Below are positions 37,789-50,837 of a stretch of 64,000 nt of DNA, one piece after another. Source of the DNA: Acanthornis magna (taxonomy: Eukaryota; Chordata; Aves; Passeriformes; Acanthizidae); the NCBI GenBank assembly GCA_036785705.1, contig JAWUZG010000029.1, positions 15,081,501 through 15,145,500 of the forward strand, written 5' to 3'. Position 1 is the stretch's first letter. The number at the start of each line of letters is the position of its first letter. A program made the position numbers and the translations under genes. A model generated the notes under the pieces. That model did not search any database. It was not told the origin of the DNA and saw only the letters and a list, made by a program, of their open reading frames with translations.

Positions 37789-40700
37789 AAAGGATTTTGA
37801 GTGAATAAAGTAATACGTAATGTAATTCTCCTAAAATGTGCAGTCTCATGTAATGAAAATTAAAATTACTTTTGTGACAATAGAAACTGAAGCACAGAAA
37901 TAGAGAAGAACATTCATTGAGGAATCGGTATTTTGGCAATTAATGAAGTAAATAAGTGTCCTTTACAAATCTCTGAGTTAACAAACATTAAGGGAAAAAC
38001 AAAATTCATGCACGCACAGGCAAGAGTAAAGGGCAGCTGCTTTGAACTGAATTAAGGGACAACTCCAATGACTTCTAAGTTCACTACCACACTATTTAAT
38101 GATGGAATTTTGACAAGGGAAGATAAATGGGTTAAAACATTATTGTTTGTACCACAAACCAGAAGGATCGATTCCCTCCTCCCTCTGCTTTGGCTGCAGC
38201 TGAACAGCACATTTGGTCAGAAGCCTGCAGCCAGGCACTCCTCATATCACACCACCCCAGCAGCACACTAGGACTGCACACACCTCTGCCTGGGAGCAGG
38301 GATGTGGCACAGAGCAAAGGCCTGTGTTTTCAGATCCGGGGTGCCAGCGAGTTTTTATTTCAGTCAAAGCAGTACAAGGTTAGAGCTTAAGAATAGAAGT
38401 GAGCAGCAGACTGCTGTTTTTGCCATTTTTTTGTCCTAAGTGCCATAATCATATAAACACGGAACTACTTGATGAAATTTTTCTCAATTTTTCCTTTATC
38501 TATCAGTTTATTTTCTGTAGATCATAATAACTATTCAACTTGCAAACCGCTCGTGCTGCCATTTTATTAGTGTTACCTAGCTAGAAGATTTGAAAGCATT
38601 TGTCATTAATCCTGTTGTCTAGGTAAAAATGGAATGAAACCTTTAAAAGCAGAACAACACATAATCAGAAGTTTTCAAAAATGCATGCAAAATCTCTTTA
38701 TAGCATTTTCCTATGCTTGCATTGCATGATATTTACTGTTAAGGAAATAACCATCTTCTCATCAGTAATGAAAGCTAAGATTGAACATGTAACTTTGTTC
38801 TGTTTCCTGAGGGTTTTTTAATATATTTTGTTAAGTAAATTGTTAGGTTTATATAATTTTCTGCCACCCATAGCTTCAAACTGTGGTGGGAGGAAAAATC
38901 TGCATCTTCCTGGAAATATATTAGAAATAGAAAAACTCAGCTACAAAAAATGTGTTCAACTTATGCAATTTGATTTATTACTAAGTATAATGGGAGGCTA
39001 CTGCTTTCTGTAGTCTAAAAAACCCTGTGAAATAAAAGATCTATCTCATAACATAAATAAACTTCTAAAACGTTATTTTAAAAATGTAAGCAAACTCTTC
39101 ATTTCTGCAACAGAAATAAACATGGATTTTTGACATCGTGCTCAGAATCAACACGACATGAAAAAAACCTCTCCCAATAACAGAAGCTCATCAGTACTTC
39201 AGATCTTTTAATGATTCCAGCAGCAATTGAGAAAATCTCTTCCTTTTAATTTGACAGCTGTTATATCTGTGCTACTATTGAAGACGCCCAAAAGGAAGTA
39301 TGAAAAACTTATTTGGAATGAGTACTAGTTTCTAAATCATTAACAGTCTGCCTTGCCTCTGTTTCACGAACCCAAACTCTTGGATTCAAAAGAATAAGAC
39401 AGAAAAGTTTGACTTAGGAAAAAAAACAAAAAGAAAAATAGACCCAGATAAAGCAAAACACCCGCACAGAGCATCACTCTATTTGCCACTGTGGTCCCAA
39501 TTTCTTAATTTGGTTGGAATCACCAATACTGTGGTGGGGGCTAGGAAAAAACCCAGTGTTGATACAGTTGGCTTTCATTGTTTTTTAGGACTGTAATCTT
39601 GTCTTATTTTGACATACCAACTAATAAGAAAAAAAATCTCACTTTCTCATTGTTTAAAAAAAACAACAAACCTCCCAATCTGCCTGCTCATTTAGGCTTC
39701 AAAATATAGGAAATTCACCATCAATATATGTGAATTATAGGGGAGGACTATATTTCAGGTCAATAGACTTAAAAAGATATTACATCTCATCAGTAAGTCA
39801 TGACTTTAGGTCCAACAGAACAAAAGTTAAAAGACTGCTTACATAAGCTAATATTTCTAGCCCTATATGAAAGTTCCACTAAATATATTGCACTATTTAA
39901 ACTTCCATCAGAATATGAAATACTGTTACACCACAGATTTAAGAGGGAAAAAAATCCTTGGGAACCCCTGGTTCTTCCAGCAGTTAAAGTTATTTCCTGC
40001 AGAATCCAATTTTTTACTTACTGTAACCAGAAACATATATACCTTCCTGTTACTGAGATATAATAGCCTTCCCCGTATAAGTCAACGCACTGTGCCCTGT
40101 TAATCAATTACAGAGCACACTCTCCTGCCAGCATCGCAGCAGCAAAGGAATAAACTCTCGTCCATACCATTTATCTCAGTGATATATTAACATCCAAGGC
40201 AGCTTAGGTCCATTTAAATGTTAACTTTTTGAAGCAAAAAGACACTTCCACTCCACTCTATTCTATTTAGATTAAAAGAATTGATGTCTTTGTCATAGAT
40301 GTAATGACATTTGCTACTCTGACTTCCCTATTCAGAGTGAAATAACATCATATGCCCATCAGAAACAAGTCTCCCTAAAATTCAAATAACTAGATCAATG
40401 GAAGGTAGGCCACCTAATGTGGTTAAATACAAATGCAAAATATCTGCAATCCACAATCTTCAAATTCTCAAGACCTAAAAATTGTTGAAACAAAAGTGTG
40501 CTGTGAACTTGCTCTGTTCGTACATGTTTTCTCAGGCTCTTGGCTATTGGAAACCAAATAGCAGATGAGATGGATTTCTTGTCCTCTCAACTGCAGCCTC
40601 TCATATTTCTGGTGTTCGCACTCAACAAAACCAAGAAAGAATATCTGCCCTTTCTTTCCTGATTACAGTGTATTTATAGGTTATTTCTATATCCCACCCA

Positions 40701-43621
40701 TCATGCTGGATAAACTAAAAAAGGCCTGTCATCTGTTTTGCCTGTAATTGTTTTAATTCCCACTTAGTAGTCTGTGAACTATTTAGGGACCCCGTTATTT
40801 GAAGGGACAGCTGTTGATTGTAGCACAAAGCAGACCATATACACACAAACTCTCTTGTCAACCCCATAGGTTATTAAAGCTTATCCTCACTATACCAGTG
40901 ACTTCAATGATTTTTGATGGGCAAAGCAGAGTAAAATACCTTGATGCTTCACTTCACAGAAGTCTGTTCAAATGCTTCCTGATCAATAAACAGGTCACCT
41001 GTAAAGTTGCTGACATCTTATCAAAGTAGTCTGAGTAGATGAAAAAAAACCAATCTGCAGTTCATCTGTTTTCTTGACATTTGTATCTAGCAGTAGATTA
41101 GAATGGATACCAACTATCTAAAAATGTTAAGAAATGGTAGGAATACACATTTATAGTCACAGGGAGTTTTTATTAATAATTTGAAGCTGCATCAAAGGAT
41201 CTTACCAGAAACTCTTTCAAAGATTCTGTCAGCAAAGTAAAACGAGGTCTATGAAGTGTACTGTGGTTCTAAATATGAAAAATATTTGGATACTGATTAA
41301 CAGAACTCATCAGAAATAAGTGATGTTGACTTACTAAGTACGCTTTTGAATAAGAAAGGCTTTTACATCATATGGTCCAGTGCGAACTGTGGAACATACC
41401 TTTAAATAAATCCCAAATCTCAAATCCACTAATTCACCCCTCCTGCTATAAAACCTTCAAACAAGATTTCCTATCAAATTATAATCTAGGATAACAATTT
41501 TGGTACAGGATAAATCTAAGACAAACATGCCACCAACAAAAACTTTACTAAAAACCTCCACATATGTATGCCAGAAATTAAGAACTCAAAAGCTGAACAA
41601 CTTAGATGCAAAAAGACAAATGACTGCATCAATATTCTGTTTAGAATTCAAAATAACTGCAATAAATTGCTAGCAGAATATGAAACATATGAGTCAATCT
41701 GTAGCAGCATTGAAAAAATACCATATCCAAGAAATACGCAAAGTCCTGACTCTCTAAACAAGTCTTAATCAGTTCTCTTTTACACTAGACAAACAGAATA
41801 TTTACAATACAAGTCACAAAATCTGAACTATTAACAGTATATACAACTCATTAATTATACAAGAATGCCTGTCAAGTGTAGGGGGAAAAGAAGTTTAAAG
41901 CTATTTCAATCTTTAGTTGTAATGCAAAAGACTCCTGCGTTAAATATGAATTCCAGTATAAATATTAGGGAGCAAGAGAGAGAGTCATATCATCTGGGTT
42001 TAATTTGTACTGTGTGCTAAATACTAGTTATCCTAAACACGTATTCCTCCTCCAATTTGAATACGTAATTTCATGTAGTGTGCTGAGGAGGAAGAATAAA
42101 CCACCAAGCACTTCTGAAAAGGAGTCATAAGATTGCAAGGGCACTCTGAAACGTGGGTAAGTACATATGGGAACTGGCATATCTCCAATGACAACCAGTA
42201 GGAATATTAATGCGGCTGGTTTGGATTGCAGTGTATTATTATGCTGAGACAGCCTCACTTTCCATATAGCACAGGCAGGTTTTATAAATCAAAATGAGTG
42301 CTAGAATACACCAAGTTTAATTCACAAGCCTGTGTCTCCCCAAAGAGTAGGAATAAATAAGCACAAGTTGCTAGAACATTTTATGCACTGTTTCAAACAA
42401 AATGTTAAAGTGATGCAAGCCAAAAAGCAAGAGATACTTTAAAGAAGCTCATTATCAATGGCAACCCCTTTAAAAAAAATACTTAGAAGCAGATGTTATT
42501 GAGCACAGGCTGTCACAGGTTTAATGTCAACCTTCGCCCTTGGTCACAATCCTGATGCCCAGTATGAAACACCTCTATATAAACTTCAGATAATGAGTGA
42601 CAGGAAGGCAGCTAATAGCTGAAAAAAGCCAAGTGGGGTATACCTCATACTTCCAAATACTTAAGTCAGTAAGAAATCAGTGTAGAGTTTATCAAAGACC
42701 ACCATCTGTCATAGGGAAAGCAAATACTTGCCTGTCAGGTGTATTTCCCAAATGTACCAGCCTTTGATACAGTTGGGGTAGCTCAAACAAACAACCTCCT
42801 GCCTTTTGCATGTTTTATTGTGATTTTCTCAGCTTGGAAGACAGTTTAAAGAAAACCCATCATATACTGCTACTTTCTTTTTCTCTTTCTTAAGACAACA
42901 ATCTGACTTTATTCCTTCCCAAGTTTCTCTGTCCTCTCTTGGATTACTTTAGAGTCTGCAGAACCTTCTGCAATCCATTGAGAATTCATCAAATGTTCCC
43001 ACCCTTGCTACTGTGTCTGTTATGAACACATTTGCAAACTGTTTTGCACCCTGTGAATCTCAGAGCTGTATGAGAGACCTGCCATATTTTTTGCTCATTT
43101 AAAAAAATCACAACTACTCAGGTCAATGGCACCTGGAATAATTGAAAGTCAGTCAGTCTGGTTGTATGCTTGGGCTTTCATTACACTGTCTTTAGTGCAT
43201 AAACAATAACAGACTATCAACTCTCTGCAAAGTAAAGCTCATGAATATTTCCATATTTTTGCATATCCAATCCTCAGATGTCTCTTCAGTTATTAACCTT
43301 CTGACATGCAAATATACTTCTTCACCTTTTTACTACTGAAAATACCTGAACATTTTGAAGGATTTTAAGATCCAGCTTAGGTGTGTTTACTGCTATGTGT
43401 GATTTTTCACAGACTGATACCTATTTGAGTTAAGCAGGAGGAAACCTGGAGTCAGGTAGTATGAAGTTTTAGAGCAGCAGGCAGAGGGACCCACAATGAT
43501 GAAGAAAAAGAATACTGAAAATATTCACAATTATTTTGTGAACTCTTATTTAAAGTAAAATAATTTCACTAATTACATAGCCTATGTTCCTCCTCAGTCA
43601 ACTTTATATCAACTAGTATCG

Positions 43622-43722
43622 TTTGTTTATTGGGGTTTGTTTGTTTTGGGGTTTTTGTGGTGTTGTTTTTGTGGGGTTTTTTGGTTTTGTTGTTATTGGT
43701 TTGATTTGCTTGTTTTTCAGGA
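43622..43722. repeat. G/T-rich low-complexity tract (inverse polarity)
   Basis: The plus strand consists of T and G in words like TTTGTTTGTTTTGGGGTTTT and TTTTTGTGGGGTTTTTTGGT. It is the same compositional class as the A/C-rich tracts elsewhere but inverted. It is the only strong example of that polarity I noticed. Confidence 0.85.
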
Positions 43723-46700
43723 CCTAGAGATAAGACACTAATGGATAAAAACTAGTTTTCTGAATATTTTTCTCAAGCAGCTTTACTTCATTGCTTTAGC
43801 AGGTTTCCATCTCTAAAATTAAGCTTTCATCTCTAGCAAAACCAAAATATGTGTTTTTCTCCTCACAGTCCTACTTATTTTAAAGGTCTCTTTATTTTTA
43901 GCATTTATTTATCACCATAAGTGTTCTGAATTCAGAGATCTGATTCCAGGCTTTGCCTAATTTAAGCAAGATCGAAACAACCAGTGAGTGACTTTAAAAT
44001 TGCTGGACACTTCAACCAAAAACATTGCCACAGAAAGCCAAATGTTAATTCTAAAAACAATGTACCATAGCTACAGAAAAAAAAAGATGTTTTACTCTTA
44101 GTGTATTGAATGAATATAAAATATTTTCAAAAATTTATCTTCAAAATATTTTATTATCTCCAATGCGGTTAGCTACCTGCCTACATATTGGTTAAGATGT
44201 TTAACAAAAGTCTCATAAAAAAGTTAACTCGGAGCAAAAGCTGCAGATTCCTGTCTGAAGGCCTTAACAGAAAACTACACTTTCCTGACAATGACTGGGG
44301 AAAAAACTCTGTTCCTAGCAGGCAGACAAAGTATTTAATACCATGAATCATGCAAAGCACATTCTGCCTCTGGTTAGATGAGAAAAAAAAATAGAAATTA
44401 GCAGGTTATGCAAAACACAGTAGAGAATTGTCTCTCAATTTGCACAGCAGAAAGCAAACATCACTTAAGCTTAAAATCAGTGTTTTATTCAAAAGCATTA
44501 TTAATTCTGTGATTATGCATCATTGTTTACCTTCATATCCCCTTTAGAGAAAAGAGATATGTCATATTTATAGCAGAAGTTATTAGCCCACTGTTTATCA
44601 GTTGTCTGCTGTTAGAAGTGGTGATAGAAGCAAAAGCCAAAAGGTGTGTGATCTATGAATTTAACCATATTACACTGACAGATTATTTGTCTCCTCTTTG
44701 CAAAAGACAAATAAGGTTTAATTTTTGTTTCCTGCCTCTTTGCAGATTTCCCCCTCCAACAAAGAATAAGTTAAGTGCTTCCTAATTCCTGTGACTGATT
44801 CATGGGAGGATTAATTATGATTGCCTTTTTACCCACTTTTTTGTTAAAAAACAGTCTTTCCCACATTTCTGAAGAAGCGCCAAGTGACCACAGAAATTAA
44901 CTTGTCATAATACACTGATTCCACCTAAGCATCAACAAAGTATCCTGAAAAGGTATTTTTGCAGGTGAAAGAAGAAGTACTTCCAACCATTAATGTAGGG
45001 TATATATAGAATATGCTGAAGTCATATTGGTCTTGATTTGATTTCCCGAAACCAGAAGATAAGTTTTCAAACCATGTTTATATCTTTTGGAGGTTTTTTT
45101 AGGCCTAAAATCTTATTGGGAATTTTTAATGAACAGAACTGTGGTTAGGAAAGCAAGAACAAGAACAAAAGAAATTGAGGACCATTTGATAACAGAAAAG
45201 TGTGAGCACAGTTTAGATTTCTGAACTTCTCTCTATATTGTAGACTGAAAAGAGCAAACTGTGTTACAGCCAGCCTGAGAGACACAGTATTCTCTGAGGC
45301 TTGTTATTCGTACTGGGAAACTCAAACCAATTATAGAACATGGATGTGAATTTTGACACTAGAGACCCAAATTTCTTACACTAATACCTTGAAGAAAAGG
45401 GACATGCAAATCAGAGCAAGCTAAAAAATGTTTTCATATGCTGGGACAAAAATCTGCAAGTTGATCCCAATAAGTGCTCAGCATCCTTAAGCACACAAGC
45501 AACAGCACGAGGTACAAATCAGTTCATGGCAGTAGCTTCACAGGACACATTTTGTAAATGTGTTTTACCATATTCCCCAAGGTTTGAAGTACCTAGCATT
45601 TAATAATTAAAGAAAGAACTTTGATTTATTACCCTAGATACTAAAGAAAATATCCCAACATTATGATTTGAAGAGATGAAGATTTGCATAAATTTGTATA
45701 TCTGAAGATGAGTAGAACATTTTTCTTTCTGATAGACTTAAAAGTTGGATAGATGAGAATATTTGATTCACAGGTGTAAAGTATAGGACTCCTGTTTCTG
45801 ACACAGGTCAGGGCAAACAACATCAAAAGGAATCTCTTCGGCAGTCTGTTTGGTTTCATGGTTTTCTAGGAGTAAAACTTGGGAGTAAAGTCAATGTTTA
45901 AACTAAGTGATTCAGTGCCAGTAGAAGAAAATTGCAAACATTTTAGAAAGATCTGTATGAGTGATAGGTCAACTCTTTTCTAACATAGGATAAGTAAAGT
46001 GAGAAGTATCTGTCAGAAGTGCAATCTTCAATTTTGAGATGACACCCAGTTTTTATTTCCAGAAAATGTGGTGTGCCCCAACTCTAGCTGTTAGTTCTAT
46101 ATTCGTGTGAGACAATAAAATCTTGGAGGGGATGGTAAGGGTCTATCACAGTTTTATCATTACTGGGAGGAGATACAGATTTGGAGTGTTGCAGGTCCTT
46201 GTATATTCTTTTTAAAAAGGAATGAATTTTCAATGCAAAGAAATCCAGAGTCAGCTTTTATTAATCCTTAGCAGGAGCATAGAAGCAATATCAAAAAATT
46301 GCACAATCAGACGCTGAATTCAAATAACTTTAAGTGTGATTCAAGTGCATAAACCATGGTGCTTATCAGGAAAATACATATACGAACTTTAGAGTCACTC
46401 AGATTTTTTCAGAAGAAGGAATATTAGTAAATGACATGTTGGATCCAGCTGTAGGTACAATTTCACAAAGCAAGTTACCATGCGATCTGCTTCTTACTTT
46501 GTACTCTTCCTTTCATTTTTTAGGAATCAAAACTAGTCATAGGTCTAATACCCATGAACAATTTTTATCATTTGGCTTGAAGGGGGCATAAGGGAGGAAT
46601 AGATTACAATCAATCATTGTATGGTGGTGTCTGGATTCTCTTTTGGTAATAGAGTGATAGCCAGTCAAAAAGGCACAACAACATCTACTGATATTTCCCA

Positions 46701-48199
46701 GAATACCTGAGAAAGTAATGATGTTAAATAAAACAAGAGACACAGAAGGCCCCAATATTTTGACATCCACCTTCATCTTAGTTTTAAACTTTCTGGCTAT
46801 ATTTCCTCTCTTGAAGCACTACTACTGAGAAAAAAGCCTTCCATTTTAAGCTTTTCTACCCTAAGAACACCACAGGAGTTGTTCAACATAACAGGTTCTT
46901 AAAATATACAAAGAGATTTGTGATTAAATGAATTTTACTTCTTTCCAGCCTCCTTCCCCAAAAAAGCAAAAATGTATTTGTGTTGTCCTGTACAAAATAA
47001 ACAGACAGTATGAATACTTCCAAAGAGCTACTTAACTGAAAAAAAAAATTCTACCCGGACTATAAAGTGCAAGTCAAAGGACATGGGCTGCCTGTATTGA
47101 TCAGTATTGATAATTCAGATATTAATGGTTCTGCATACTAGCAAAGATTGAAAAGAAAGGGTGGAAGGATGATGCTGCACTTTTACATCCCATCTTCACA
47201 TTGCCCCAGGCAAAATTCACCTGCCGTTAGGAACTAAGCATCTTCAAAAAAAAAAAAAATTAGTTTTTCCATCCATAGAAAAAGAGAGCTTATGCATTAC
47301 CCATGCTTGTCTGGTGCTTTACTGGGACAAGAGGAAGAAAGCTTTGGTTAGAAACAGAGGAGAAGAAAAAGCCGAGTAGGAACACCAGTTCTGAACTTCT
47401 TGTGCATCAAAAACAATTTTAAAAGGACTTAATCAAGAATAGGGTTTGTATACCAAAGTTCATTTTCACTGTGAAGCTATTACAATTCCAGGTAGCTTCA
47501 GGTGCTCCCTAAGTTTTGTAGGGCTTTTTTCTTTGTTTACTTTTTAAAAAAAAACCCTCAACCTTTCCCCACTTTTTGTCTCATCAGAAACTCTTGAATT
47601 AAGAAACACTCATTAAAGAGAATTGTAACGTAATTCATCTTAAAAGCTGGCTGGAAAGATGCTGCATGTATGGTTTTAATAAGACAGATTTTCATATATG
47701 GTATGTCACTGTATTCCTATTCCTGGTTTAAATTACCTTATGTCAATATTCTGTGGAAATCCAAGACAAAATGTTTTACAACAGCCTTAGATATCCTGTT
47801 GTTCACATAACATTTTCTGAATATGAGTTGTTGGGTTTTCCTAATTATCAAATGCAAACAGTATTGACAACAGCATCCTCTTTTATTGTATCTTCATTAT
47901 CATGCACAGCTACAGCTGAGGCATTTTTAAGGCCAAGAGTATGTGATAATTATGTTTGGTACAACCTTATTATTGCTACATGTTTAACATGTCAACCAAG
48001 GAACACAGCACAGTTAAATTAGCATATCTGAAAAATGAAGGTGTCTTATAGCCCATTCCCTCCAATTTTAATCAGATATCTGAATATTAACTTCCTAACA
48101 TTACAGTTTACTACCTTTGTCTGGATCATGAACTCCCGTTACATTCAGAGTGAGGGATGCCTCCTATAAATACATTGGAAAGTCTGTATAGCTACAGAA

Positions 48200-48834
48200 A
48201 TATTGCAATGCAGAATCACCTGTAGAACTTTCCAGGCATACCATCTGCAGTTGCCCAGGCCTCGGGAGGGGTCTGCTGACTCTGTGGCCAGGAAAACATT
48301 GGCAGAACACTGCCCTGAAGTGAGGGGTGAGGAGAAAAGGGTGAGAAATGGTCCTGTGAGCCCTGAGGGGAGAACAGGAAGAGGGGCAGGAGGGCTCTGA
48401 CAGTCAAATTCCTCTGGAGGGTCCCAATTCCATGGAGAAGAGCCCACACTGGAGCAGGAAAACACAGTGAGAGACCAGGAGCAGCAGAGAGGACAGCAAC
48501 CCCGCCATTCCCCATCCCGCTGTGCTCCTCAGTGGAGAGGTAAAGGAGTCAGGAGTGAAAGGGAAGATCGGAGTGAAAGAGGGAAGATTGGAATAAAAGA
48601 AGGACTGAGGAAGGGGGAAGGCATTTTATGTTGTTAGGTTTGGTTTCTTTGGAACTTCCACCTCTATTTTAATTAACAATAAAATAAATTTGTTTTCCCC
48701 TGTCAAATCTGTTTGCCCATGAGGTAGCTGGCAAGTCATCTCTCTGTTTTTATTTTGACTCTCAACCATCTTCATCTTATTTTCTCCCCAGATGGGTGGG
48801 GATGCCTGGCAGCTGGCCAGGGTTAACCCACCAA
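48200..48834 (+). mobile_element. Avian endogenous-retrovirus LTR remnant, antisense to CNTNAP2
   Basis: The right-hand half is the better preserved. It has AATTAACAATAAAATAAATT with two overlapping AATAAA signals (48678-48683, 48683-48688), then CAAATCTGTTTGCCCATGAG. The end is GCCAGGGTTAACCCACCA, which resembles the 3' end of a common avian LTR family I recall. To the left is a GC-rich part with repeated phrases such as GGAGAAGAGCCCACACTGGAGC (48433-48454), also typical of that family. The left boundary is uncertain by tens of bases. No internal viral genes adjoin it, so it is a solo or partial LTR. Open frames on either strand here are incidental. Confidence 0.75.
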
Positions 48835-49124
48835 GGTATCAATCAGATACCAGAGACGTGATTGCTTGTCAGAGGCACCACGGATGTTCACACAAACAAG
48901 GTTGACTAAATGCAGTGTAAAAGCATTAAGTGTTGGGTTTTTTACAGATCTATTTGTGGAGAACTAAAGAACACCAAACTAATTTGTAAGATGAATTCTA
49001 CACAGTTAAATTTGGAGCTTTCTACTTCAAGTTTTAACTGCCTGTCCTCAGTATAATATTCACACCCAGAACAAAACTGTAAAGGTCAGGCTTTCATCTC
49101 TCCTTGGGATCCCACTGAAAGGAA

Positions 49125-49219
49125 ACATGGGATTCTAGTGGAAGATGTCCCTGCCCATAAAGGGTGGTTGGGACAACAGGATTATTGAGGTCCCTTTCAA
49201 TCCAAACCATTCTATGATC
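49125..49219 (+). mobile_element. CR1 LINE 3'-terminal scrap
   Basis: About 95 bases of CR1 3' end are recognisable: GAAGATGTCCCTGCCCATAA, then TGAGGTCCCTTTCAATCCAA and the terminal CATTCTATGATCC. It lies about 290 bases beyond the LTR remnant and is probably an independent, very short insertion or a leftover of a larger one. Confidence 0.85.
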
Positions 49220-50117
49220 CAGACAGCATTCCTCCTCTATGAAAGAAGTAGGAAAGTGATACCAAAGGAGCCCAATTATGCTGTCCTTTCAGTAAATATA
49301 AAACAAGGCCTGAGCTTAGCTCAGTTTGCCCTCTACTGAGCACAGAAGAGCTGCCTAAATAGCTGTATGTCAGGAGAGGAAAGACCTCATAGGGAAGCCA
49401 AGAACGTTTTTTACTTGCCTGTTCTGGACAGCAGTTCTTCAAATTTGAGCTAGGGCTGCAAATCAAATAACCAGCACCATTTGCTGAAACCAATGGCAGA
49501 ATTGGAGGATTCACTCCAACTCATTTCTATGGCAAGAAACTTGCAATGTGAGCTTATCATAGCAAGTGTGAAAACCACCCTGAATTCACATGCAAGCAAC
49601 CATTTTAAATTGCAATTCCTGACATATATGCAACAGCAGCAACAAAATACTTTCACCTAAGCAGTATGATTTATCTTCTCATCTGCATTTTCAGAAGTGT
49701 GCAGGAAGTTTAAACATATTGTGTTGTCAATCATCATAAACACAGTGATAATGCAGCTTTGCAATAAGACAGTCTTCATATGTTGGCCTCTAACAGGATT
49801 TGAAAGTTTTCATCAAACCTCAAATAACTTACTCAATGCACTGAAGACACTGTGCCTCGTCCTTTTATGGATGATTACACAGAGTAATTCTGGATAAGAA
49901 GTAGTGAAGTAAAGATCAGCAAAAAGCTTGAAGCAAAGAGTAAAATGTTTTAATCCTTTCATTCAAATATGAATGAAGGCCATCCAGTCAAGATAAGGAA
50001 CACTTGCTTTAATAAAATTTGTAAGATCGTATGCCAAGTAAAATTGTGCCTTTCAAGTTTATTTTTTTCTCTCCCACTTCTGAATCCATAAATGATATGT
50101 CAAATCATGTGAGATTT

Positions 50118-50137
50118 AAGATCTTAATTAAGATCTT
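50118..50137. repeat. 20-bp perfect palindrome
   Basis: AAGATCTTAATTAAGATCTT equals its own reverse complement over all 20 bases. The flanks do not extend the symmetry without a bulge. No function is assigned. Confidence 0.9.
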
Positions 50138-50327
50138 TAATTCATAGAAAAATGAAGTCAAGAGGTGTTGAAAACAAATAGGAAATAATATAAATGAAAT
50201 TCAAGTGAAAAAGTCAGTACAAAAATAATTTGTGCAATGAACCTCTAATTTTCCTCAATAAATCCTCCTGAAATTTAAAAAAACTGAATTTGTATCTATT
50301 TACAGCTTCCTGAATTGAAAAAAATCC

Positions 50328-50518
50328 ACAAAACACTCCCCCCCGAGAAAAGAACCCCCAAAAAAACAGTAACAGTGACAACTCCCACAAACAACAACAG
50401 AAACAAAACAAAAGAAACAAAAAACCCCACCAAATACAAAAACCAGACAAAACAACAACAACAACAACAAAAAACCCAAAACCAAAAAACCCACCAAAAA
50501 ACCCCCAAAGAAAACCAA
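50328..50518. repeat. A/C-rich low-complexity tract with (CAA)n core
   Basis: Nearly 190 bases are dominated by A and C on the plus strand, including a C7 run (50338-50344), CAACAACAACAACAACA near 50452-50470, and repeated AAAACCC words. The overlapping long frames on the minus strand (Phe/Gly/Val/Cys only) follow from the composition and are not genes. Confidence 0.88.
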
Positions 50519-50777
50519 ATACTTCTTTACTTTTGTTCACTTTATTTTAAGGATTAATTTCATTAAGCTGCCCTTAATTTAATTTACAAAGTTAACTTTT
50601 ATGCTCAATGCAGTTTGCCAGGATAGTAGGCTGAATTTGTGAAGAATTCATTTTCTCTTATAAAGGAATGAACAAGATTGGAGGAAGACATAATGAATGA
50701 TTAAGTGATTGCAGTTAACCAAAAAGTTTCATTTTGCTCCCTTATGGAGAATGATGGAATATCACTTTATTGAAATC

Positions 50778-50837
50778 CATTATCCTAATGAGAAGATATT
50801 CTATGCTTGATCTTAGCCAAAAGGCTGGTGAAGATAT
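50778..50837 (-). pseudogene. U2 snRNA pseudogene, 5' fragment
   Basis: On the minus strand the sequence contains GCCTTTTGGCTAAGATCAAG (50824-50805), a perfect match to the 5' stem-loop I region of vertebrate U2 spliceosomal RNA. The matching goes on with divergence: the next bases read CATAGAATATCTTCTCATTA where U2 has TGTAGTATCTGTTCTTATCA. About 60 bases are recognisable, up to about nucleotide 50 of U2. The rest of U2 (stem-loops II-IV, Sm site) is absent. The branch-site-pairing GUAGUA is changed to AUAGAA, so it cannot be functional. No upstream snRNA promoter elements or poly-A tail were noticed. It is in the CNTNAP2 sense orientation. Confidence 0.85.

Larger units (their letters stand above)
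28385..48199. other. Intron 2 interval with low-complexity tracts only
   Basis: About 20 kb of AT-rich intron whose only recognised contents are the tracts at 29694-29795, 36749-36850, 37779-37788 and 43622-43722. GC-richer patches at 28690-28930, 35640-36000 and 38160-38360 carry short frames on both strands but no family signature. No exon, RNA gene or transposon was recognised. Confidence 0.55.

Noticed and set aside
48145..48515. Two overlapping minus-strand frames of about 100 codons
   Set aside because: They lie antisense over the GC-rich part of an LTR remnant and resemble no known protein.
50214..50540. Long minus-strand frame of about 108 codons rich in Phe, Gly, Val, Trp and Cys, with two overlapping alternatives
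   Set aside because: It lies over an A/C-rich low-complexity tract; the residues are only those that T/G-rich triplets can encode. The same applies to 29507-29842 and 58896-59156.
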